A DNA stretch of 64,000 nt from Lolium rigidum (lineage: Eukaryota; Streptophyta; Magnoliopsida; Poales; Poaceae), in assembly GCF_022539505.1 (NCBI RefSeq), contig NC_061508.1, positions 95,211,276 through 95,275,275 of the forward strand. The letters run 5' to 3'. Both the position numbers and the translations under genes were made by a program. The notes below the pieces were generated by a model. That model made no database searches and was not told the origin of the DNA. It saw only the letters and a program-made list of their open reading frames with translations. Numbering within the stretch: the first letter of the stretch is position 1; every line of letters starts with the position of its first letter. Positions 57,611 through 64,000 of the stretch are shown here, in pieces.

Positions 57611-58094
57611 GCAAAATGGAGGAAATTTTAGGGGAAAAATATAGAAAAAAATCCCGGCTGTCATTGCCAGATCCCACGCCTCCCTTCCTCTTCTCCTGCT
57701 GCACAGCAGCAGCAGTGCAGCCGACCCCATCATACCATACGTCCAGTCCAGTCCCTCCCCGCTCCGCCTTTATTACTCCCACTACCCCTGCTTCGCTTCC
57801 TTGGTCTCTGCTCTGCTGCTGCCTTCCACTTCCACTTCCACAAAACCCCCCGCGATCAATTCCCCGGCCACCACGCCTTCGAGCAGAGCAGAGCAGAGCT
57901 AGATCCAGCCACCCCGCTCCCTCCACGCCGTCTATTAACGGCAGGGCGGCGCGCGACCTAGCTGCCGCTGCTGATTACAACAACAAAGAATAGGCGCTTC
58001 CTTCCCCTCTGTCCTTGTCTCCTCCTCTGGTGGGCGCCGTCTCCTCTGCGCACAGGCGGCGGCGGCGGCGGCTGGGGGATCTTCTGACTGAGTG
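57611..58094 (+). promoter_or_regulatory. Promoter and 5' leader region of the RING gene
   Basis: CT-rich, GC-rich sequence with GCAGCAGCAG at about 57704 and TCTGCTCTGCTGCTGCC, typical of a grass 5' UTR. No clear TATA box was identified; the transcription start is probably within 57800-58000. Confidence 0.4.
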
Positions 58095-58856
58095 ATGGAC
58101 GGGAGGGTGCTGCGGCGGAGCGTCACGCTGGCGGACCAGCTGGCCGCGGTGGGGCCGGCGGCGGCCGGCTCCTGCAACCTCCGCGACCTCCTCAAGCTGC
58201 GCGACGAGGACGGCGGCCGCCGCGCCGTCACCCTCGCCTCCGCCATGCAGGCCGACCGCCGGGCCTCCTCCTCCCCGCCGCCCTCGGCCGTCGCGGCGGC
58301 CGCGGCCGCGCGGACGCTGCTCGACATCATCCGCGACGACCAGCCGGCCCCGGCTCCAGGCTCGTACGGCGGCGCCGGCGACCCGTTCGTCCGCCGCGCC
58401 GTGTCCCTCCCGGCCCCGCAGACCGCCTCCCCGCCCGCGCCGCCCAGGGCCCTGGCCGCTCCGATGCCGCCTCCCGAGGCGTCACAGGCGACGGATCAGG
58501 AGGAGGAGGAGGAGCAGGCGGAGAGGGTGTCCCTCATGGCGCTGCTGGAGCAGACCGACAGGCAGTGGAGCGCCGTCGCCGCGGCGCCGAGCGAGCAGGA
58601 CCCGACGGCGGCCGCCGAGTCGGACCCGTCGGGCCAGGACGCGTTTGGGCCGGAGGACGACGCGGACCTGCCGGCCCGAGGCGCCGGCGCGGCGGGCGGC
58701 GGGTGCTGCTGCGTGTGCATGGCGCGGGCCAAGGGCGCCGCCTTCATCCCCTGCGGCCACACCTTCTGCCGGGGCTGCGCCCGCGAGCTCCTCGCCGGAC
58801 GCGGACGCTGCCCGCTCTGCAACGCCGCCATCGTCGACGTCCTCGACATCTTCTGA
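58095..58856 (+). CDS. RING-HC (C3HC4) zinc-finger protein, probable E3 ubiquitin ligase
   Basis: A single-exon frame of 253 residues from ATG 58095 to TGA 58854-58856. The start is preceded by a GTG and an in-frame context without an earlier ATG. The C-terminal RING has C205, C208, C220, H222, C225, C228, C239 and C242 (CVCMARAKGAAFIPCGHTFC ... CPLC) and ends shortly after in IVDVLDIF. The N-terminal 200 residues are Ala/Pro-rich and disordered, but contain short helical motifs that look conserved in plant relatives: VLRRSVTLADQLA (5-17), NLRDLLKLRDE, ARTLLDIIRDD and ERVSLMALLEQTDRQW, plus a Glu run. No membrane segment or signal peptide. By its RING it should recruit an E2 to ubiquitinate targets bound by the N-terminal motifs; the target is unknown. 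GC3 is very high, as in many grass single-exon genes. Confidence 0.9.
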   Translation: MDGRVLRRSVTLADQLAAVGPAAAGSCNLRDLLKLRDEDGGRRAVTLASAMQADRRASSSPPPSAVAAAAAARTLLDIIRDDQPAPAPGSYGGAGDPFVRRAVSLPAPQTASPPAPPRALAAPMPPPEASQATDQEEEEEQAERVSLMALLEQTDRQWSAVAAAPSEQDPTAAAESDPSGQDAFGPEDDADLPARGAGAAGGGCCCVCMARAKGAAFIPCGHTFCRGCARELLAGRGRCPLCNAAIVDVLDIF

Positions 58857-59420
58857 CCGGCCCCGCCCCATCTGACCGCCTCTCTGCCCGCCCGCAGCCG
58901 GCGGACCTCTCCAGCGAAATCAGCAGCTCCTGCGGCTGACGGAGATAGGAAGGATCCAGACATAGATAGATCTCTGCCCGGTTCTTGCCAAAACTGAACA
59001 AGACAACGACATGTTCAGCTCAAAATCGTTGTCGATGATGTTGCTACAACTTTGCCAGAGACCAATTTCTCACTTCCGCGTTGCGCATTTCTACGTTTAC
59101 ACTTCTCATTTCAATCCCCAATTGTCGGGTTCTTGCTTGCTGCTGGTAAACAAACAATCAATCGAGGTGGGTGCCTGGGTGGTGGCCGGTTAAACAAGAT
59201 TACTTGGGTTTGACTCGAGATTAATCTGTCAGTGCAGGAATTACTTTCTGCTGTAGCCTGTAGAGTAGGAGTAGCTAGGTACTAGTTGTCCAGCTAGCAG
59301 GCACGCGCTGCTTGAAGTCTTGAAGATCTCGAGACGCTCTCCCTCCATTGGGAGTTTCAATTAATTTACTTCCTCACTCCACTCCAGTCCAGTGTGCAGC
59401 TCGTAGGCATGAGCACATTT
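58857..59420. other. RING gene 3' flank
   Basis: 3' UTR-like sequence and spacer; nothing further recognised. Confidence 0.4.
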
Positions 59421-61926
59421 AATTCCGTGGAGCGCATTTCATATTCAGAAGATCCAGCTCAGTGATCGGCAATGCCACGACCGACAGAAGTGTGGCTAAT
59501 AAACTGTTGCAAACGTGCTGCAGGGTTCGACCTACTGATTTGTCATCTTCATTAATTAAAAAATGTTTTAAGGACAAATTCTTAGGACATGGCTAGGACT
59601 TCACCATTACTCTCTCCCAGATTACATCACTGAGCCTTACTGCCTCCATTTCAAGGAATAAGGCGTCTTCATTTTACGAGATTTTTGTTTGATCAAAAAT
59701 TATTTCAAATAGATAAAAATTATTTGTATGAAATTATATCATTAAACAGTTCTCTTCAATACGAATTGAACGATACTAATTTCATATAATATAATCAAGA
59801 TTTTGTTGCTCAATTTATATGGTTAAAGTTTGTCTTGGAATACACATGCGCTATATTCCTTGACTCGGAGGTAGTATTTACTTCTAGTGTATATGAGGAT
59901 CGGAGGAAATTATTTTAAATCTCGAAAAATCCCCAATTTCGTTTGCTTCTACGGGTTTGAACTAAATAATTCTGAGATATCCCCTTTCATCTCCTCCCAT
60001 CTTCACATTTTTTTGCTAAACTAAAAAATCTAGATCATACTAGTGTATTTTGGCGAAGAACATTTGAGAGGATGTGAGATGATTGGGTGAACAGCAAATC
60101 CCCTCCCATTTTCATGCCTATTGGGAAGAATAATACGAGAGAAGTAAACAGGGCATAAAGAATTTCAGCGATGCTCCACATACTAGCCTCATCTTTGATC
60201 TTTGCAATGACAAGATTGGCGCGCGAGCCATGGCGATGGAAGACCCTCATGTTTCCCTCTTTTCAAATTTCCCAAGACACAATCATAAGTAAGGATGTCA
60301 TCTCATTTCGAGAGTTACTTTGCCCCCAAGACCATCTTCATCCACCAATCGTTGACATTTTATTCATTTGTCCAAAGCAAGGTATCCACATCATATTGCC
60401 CACACATGGGCAGGACACCATTCCATATGCGGAGGAAAAAACGACATCTGAAGAGTAGATGAGCCGCCAATTCTTTAACTTGATTGCAAAGGGGACAATT
60501 GCCACAATTTGGCCAACCCCTTTAACCAAATGGTCTGCTGTCCAAAATCTACTTTGCAAGATAAGGCACGAAAAAACTTGCATTTGAGAGGAATGCAAGA
60601 TTTTCAAATGGCCGGTTCCTTGGGAGTTAGAATGGTCCCTCAAATTTTATCTTGGATGACGAGGCAGCGCAGTAGGATCCATCATTGGTGAATTTCCAAG
60701 AAATTTGTATCACCGATCCCCTCAGAGAGGAGAGTGACGAGTTGGTTGTACGTGCTCAGCATCAAAACCTTCGCCCAAATCAATATTTGAGGCCAATTCC
60801 GTGGAGCGCATTTCATATTCAGAAGATCCAGCTCAGTGATCGGCAATGCCACGACCGACAGAAGTGTGCCTAATAAAATGTTACAAACGTGCTGAAGGGT
60901 TCGACCTACAGATTTGCCATCTTCATTAATTAAAAAATGTTTTAAGAACAAATTCTTGGAACAAGGCTAGGACTTCGTATACACATTACTCTCTCCCAGA
61001 TTACATCACCGAGCCTATTTACTCCTATGGTGTATTTATGAGGATGTGAGGGAATTATTTTGAATCTCGAAAAGTCTTCGTTTACTTCTCCGGGTTTGAA
61101 ATCCGAGATATCCCCTCTCATCTCCTACCATCCACATATTTTTGGTTAAACTAAAAATTCTAGATCATACTGTGCATTTTTTGGGAAGAGTATTTGAGAG
61201 GATGTGAGGGGATTGAATGAACGCCCAAATCCCCTACTATTCATATACCTATCGGAAAGAGAAATACGAGAGAAGTAAACAAGGCCTACGGAATTTCAGC
61301 GATGCTCCACATACTAGCCTCATCTTTGATCTTTGCAATGACAAGATTGGTGAGGGAACCATGGCGATGGAAGACCCCCCGTGTTTTTCTCTTTTCAAAT
61401 CTACCAAGACGTAATCATAAGTAAGGATGACATCTCATTTCGAGAGTTACTTTGCCCCCAAGACCATCTTCATCCACCAATCGTTGACATTCTATTCATT
61501 TGTCCAAAGCAAGGTATCCACATAATATTGCCCACACCAGGGCAGGACACCATTCCATATGCGGAGGAAAAATCGACATCTGAAGAGTAGATGAGCTGGC
61601 AATTCTTTAACTTGATTGCAAAGGGGACAATTGTCAAAATTTGGCCAACCCCTTTAACCAAATGGTTTGCTGTCCAAAATCTATTTTGCAAGATAAGGTA
61701 CGAAAAAACTTGCATTTGAGGGGAATGCAAGATTTCCAAATGGCCGGTTCCTTGGGAGTTAGAAACTTAGAATGGTGCCCTCAAATTTTATCTTGGATGG
61801 CGAGGCGGCGCAGTAGGATCCATCATTGGTGAATTTTCAAGAAATTTGTATCACCGATCCCCTCACAGAGGAGAGTGACGAGTTGGTTGTACGTGCTCAG
61901 CATCAAAACCTTGGCCCAAATCAATA
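59421..61926 (-). mobile_element. Tandemly duplicated LINE remnants
   Basis: Unit 1 (59421-60794) and unit 2 (60795 to about 61926) are direct copies; the size difference is due to a MITE in unit 1. On the minus strand each holds a decayed LINE ORF2 end: GWPNCGNCPLCNQVKELAAH with a downstream Cys, the zinc-binding region (60530-60450), and a tail like LVIAKIKDEASMWSIAEI (about 60210-60160). In unit 2 the first Cys pair is damaged (PNFDNCP). Many stops and frameshifts are present. Confidence 0.7.
59640..59874. mobile_element. Stowaway-type MITE
   Basis: 235 bp with inverted ends CTGCCTCCATTTCAAGGAAT and ATTCCTTGACTCGGAGGTAG, flanked by TA (59638-59639 and 59875-59876). AT-rich, non-coding. 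The paralogous unit at about 61013 shows the empty site, confirming the boundaries. Confidence 0.85.
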
Positions 61927-62560
61927 CGAGAGATCCAAAATATATCCTCCAAAGCTTTCGTTACCGGCATCTTCTTTCTTTTATCAACGATGAAAATCTT
62001 TGGAGCGATATCTTTGGGCCTACGTTCAGGAAGCTAGAAGAAGAATACAAAAATTGCTCTCTCTCCATCACCAATGTTGGCCATAGTCGCCGTGTCAAAC
62101 ATTTTTCAATCACTCTCGTTACAAAGGGTTGCCAAGGCCAATCTAAGCTTTGGAATCATCGGTTCATTCGAGTCAAAGCCAACGGACTATAAGGACGGTA
62201 GCAAACCTTTTAAGGTTTAAGATGCCAAGCCCATCTTATTTTGCTGGGCAGGCTCCCAATTTACTTTGCATTTTCTATCGGTTCCCTTGTCGCAAATATG
62301 CACAAAGAAGAGCCATGGTCTTCTTGACGACCTAGTGAGGTTGGAGCCAACCAACAACTTAGCAGTTTTTGATGTTACAAAGCTTCAGCCCTACAAGTCT
62401 GCCGTACAAGGTAGCAGCTCTGTTTCGTATCGATCCTTGATTTTGTCTCTTTGATCCGTAAGACACGGTTAAGCCTTTTCTTGCACCTCTTGAGCTGTTC
62501 GAGTGAAATTCCAGCAAAATTCTTGCGGATCAGTGACCCGCAGTGCTAAAGATAAAACCT
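61927..62560. other. Unassigned sequence
   Basis: A plus-strand open stretch at 61875-62192 starts inside the LINE remnant and is not recognised; it is probably a chance frame. No other feature. Confidence 0.35.
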
Positions 62561-62925
62561 CTACTAGAAAAGGAGCTCTAGATGATTTGGTCACCCGTGA
62601 CGCACTGGAATAGTGGTGCGCCCTGGTTATATAGCCACGACCCATCAAAAAGTGGTGCGCCATGCATATGGATATACCCAAGGAGGGACACACCAAAATG
62701 TGGTGTGCCTGGCTTATCCTTCGACAGGCTGGGGTGGGCAGACTTACCCGTAGCGCGCCCCAATATAGTGCGCCACAGGTATCACTGGTACCCGTGGCGC
62801 ACTAAATACATGTGCGCCACGACTAAGTAAGATATTGAAATTTGGGCTCTCCATACCCGTGGCGGACGCCGCACGGGGTGCTAGTGCGCCAAGGCTAACT
62901 TGCCACGGGTTGGTCTCCCCCTCCC
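62561..62925 (+). mobile_element. CACTA-like subterminal region, truncated
   Basis: Starts CTCTACTAGAAAAGG, one base from a CACTACTAGAAAA-type CACTA end. It is followed by many copies of GTGGTGCGCC, GTGCGCCAC and CCGTGGCGCAC in both directions, a subterminal array used by another grass CACTA family. The opposite end and target duplication are not found. Confidence 0.5.
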
Positions 62926-63827
62926 CCGTTTGTCTTTTCATTTTTCGAGAAAAATAATTGGAAATTGAAAATTTGAAATCCTTTAAGATATAGTTATGTT
63001 ATGTAATGTACTTGTTAGGAAAAAATAACAAACATAAATTTCGACCTCCTCCCTCCTCTCCGTCCGCCTCTACGGTCACGCCCTCCAAGGAACCATGAGT
63101 TTGTAGACGTAGCAGGACGAGCGCTCCTTGATCGCGGGTAAGCCGTCAAAGCTCGTCGGTTCATACTCAGGTAAAGAAAAGAAGAAGATGGGGTGCACAC
63201 TTGCAGACGGGAAACGCTGGTGGAGAGCACCTGTCGATGCATGGTCGTGCGTGCCGGTTGGACGAGCCGCTCACCGGCTCGACCTGAACCCTTGCAGTGG
63301 CAGCAGTACGATGTTGGGTCGCCCGCATATATTGTCACATGGCAAAGCTGAAGCTGAAGCCAGGACAGATGGACTGGCGCACCAACTCGGCCAGTTTGTT
63401 AACAACCGTCTTCCTTCCTTCCTTCCTTTCTTTCCAGTGGCTGATCTGATCACATCACATCATCGGTTGGGGTTTGTTTGCGCAAAGATAGACGCAACTA
63501 GGCGGGCGAGAGCCTGCTTTGCAAGCTCCTGCATTATCGACGCCTTCTTTTCCGGGGTAGTGCGGCCGTCACTCAGCCGATCTGACCCAGCTAGTAGCAG
63601 TAGTTGGTTAAGCTAACCTTTAATTAGCATCAGTGCATCAAACTCATTCGTTCACATCGCAACTCCGTTATCCGGTTTGCCGAGATTGGTCAAGGCTCGT
63701 GCCAATCGGCAACGCGCGCGCGCGTGGCCGGAATTTAGTAATCTTTGGAGGAGGCCCTGGTGGACTAATGAACCAGCAGCCCTCTGCTCGGGTTCGAGGA
63801 AATTAATCATTCATGGCACGCGAGCTC
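62926..63827. other. Unassigned sequence
   Basis: Contains a GC-rich segment (63040-63310) with short frames on both strands, CTTCC repeats at about 63411-63431 and an alternating GC run at about 63712-63724. No gene is supported. Confidence 0.4.
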
Positions 63828-63830
63828 TTA

Positions 63831-64000
63831 GAGCATCTCCAGTCGCGTCCCCCAAACCGTCCCCCAAACCGCGCCGGATCGAGCGTTTGGGGGACGTGTT
63901 TTGTTCGTGCCGCGTTTGGGGGACGTCGCTCCCCAGCCGCGTCCTCCAAACGCCGCCCCCAATCAGAAATTCAAATAGATGCATTCAAAAGAGATCGTTC
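63831..64000 (+). mobile_element. PIF/Harbinger-like element, left end
   Basis: Preceded by TTA (63828-63830), a typical 3-bp target, it starts GAGCATCTCCAGTCGCGTCC and continues with CCCAAAC-rich repeats (CGTTTGGGGGACG), as in a large grass class of such elements. It runs off the right edge, so neither the far end nor the second TTA can be checked. Confidence 0.45.

Noticed and set aside
58482..58963. Minus-strand open frames over the RING gene
   Set aside because: Shadows caused by very high GC3; the plus strand has the complete C3HC4 set.
63712..63724. Alternating GC run as a Z-DNA or origin signal
   Set aside because: Only about 13 bp and without supporting context.

Overview
The window is nuclear DNA of a grass, most likely a Pooideae/Triticeae species (wheat, barley, Aegilops or a close relative). 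The reasons are dense nested LTR retrotransposons with TGATACGTCTCC/TGATACGTCTCA LTR starts and tRNA-Asp type primer sites (Sabrina/WHAM-like), CACTA, Helitron, L1-type LINE, SINE and Stowaway elements, GC-rich coding exons, and an intron-containing gene very close to grass CDKB1. Family names are from memory and were not searched. One run of 100 N (24255-24354) marks a scaffold join.

Layout. 1-2694: 5' half of a Gypsy element on the minus strand (LTR, primer site, broken gag). 2695 to about 2950: fragment of a proline-rich open frame cut by that element. About 3100-17569: an L1-type LINE, split at 4517-12896 by an 8.4-kb gag-only LTR element with a perfect GAAAG target duplication. 17640-23964: a Helitron holding a plastid-derived trnR(ACG) piece and a 3.9-kb CACTA element; its 3' end is duplicated. 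24355-38616: a cluster of related LTR elements (LTR-internal-LTR-LTR-internal-LTR-internal). 38617-39111: a WHAM-like LTR remnant. 39112-42793: 3' half of a Gypsy element with an antisense gene of the 'putative gypsy type transposon' family, a solo LTR (40162-41644, duplication AGCTT) and its 3' LTR. 42794-43000: the other half of the proline-rich frame.

Genic part. 43555-45083 is a six-exon CDKB1-type cyclin-dependent kinase with M-specific-activator-like motifs upstream and a broken tandem copy of its last three exons at 45986-46524. 58095-58856 is a single-exon RING-HC protein. Between and after them lie a SINE, a 760-bp imperfect foldback, tandem duplications, LINE remnants, a Stowaway MITE and CACTA/Harbinger-like ends.

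Most informative observations. (a) The two 559-bp Gypsy LTRs at 2136-2694 and 42235-42793 point in opposite directions, yet their outer flanks carry the same CCACC duplication and the two interrupted open frames join in phase; the sequence left of the N gap is probably misoriented, or a real inversion occurred. (b) Copies of repeats differ again and again at CTG/CAG sites (CTG to CTCG, CCG or CG), including at two of the frame breaks, which looks like a systematic base-calling or methylation-linked effect. No new defence or metabolic system is visible; the interest is structural.
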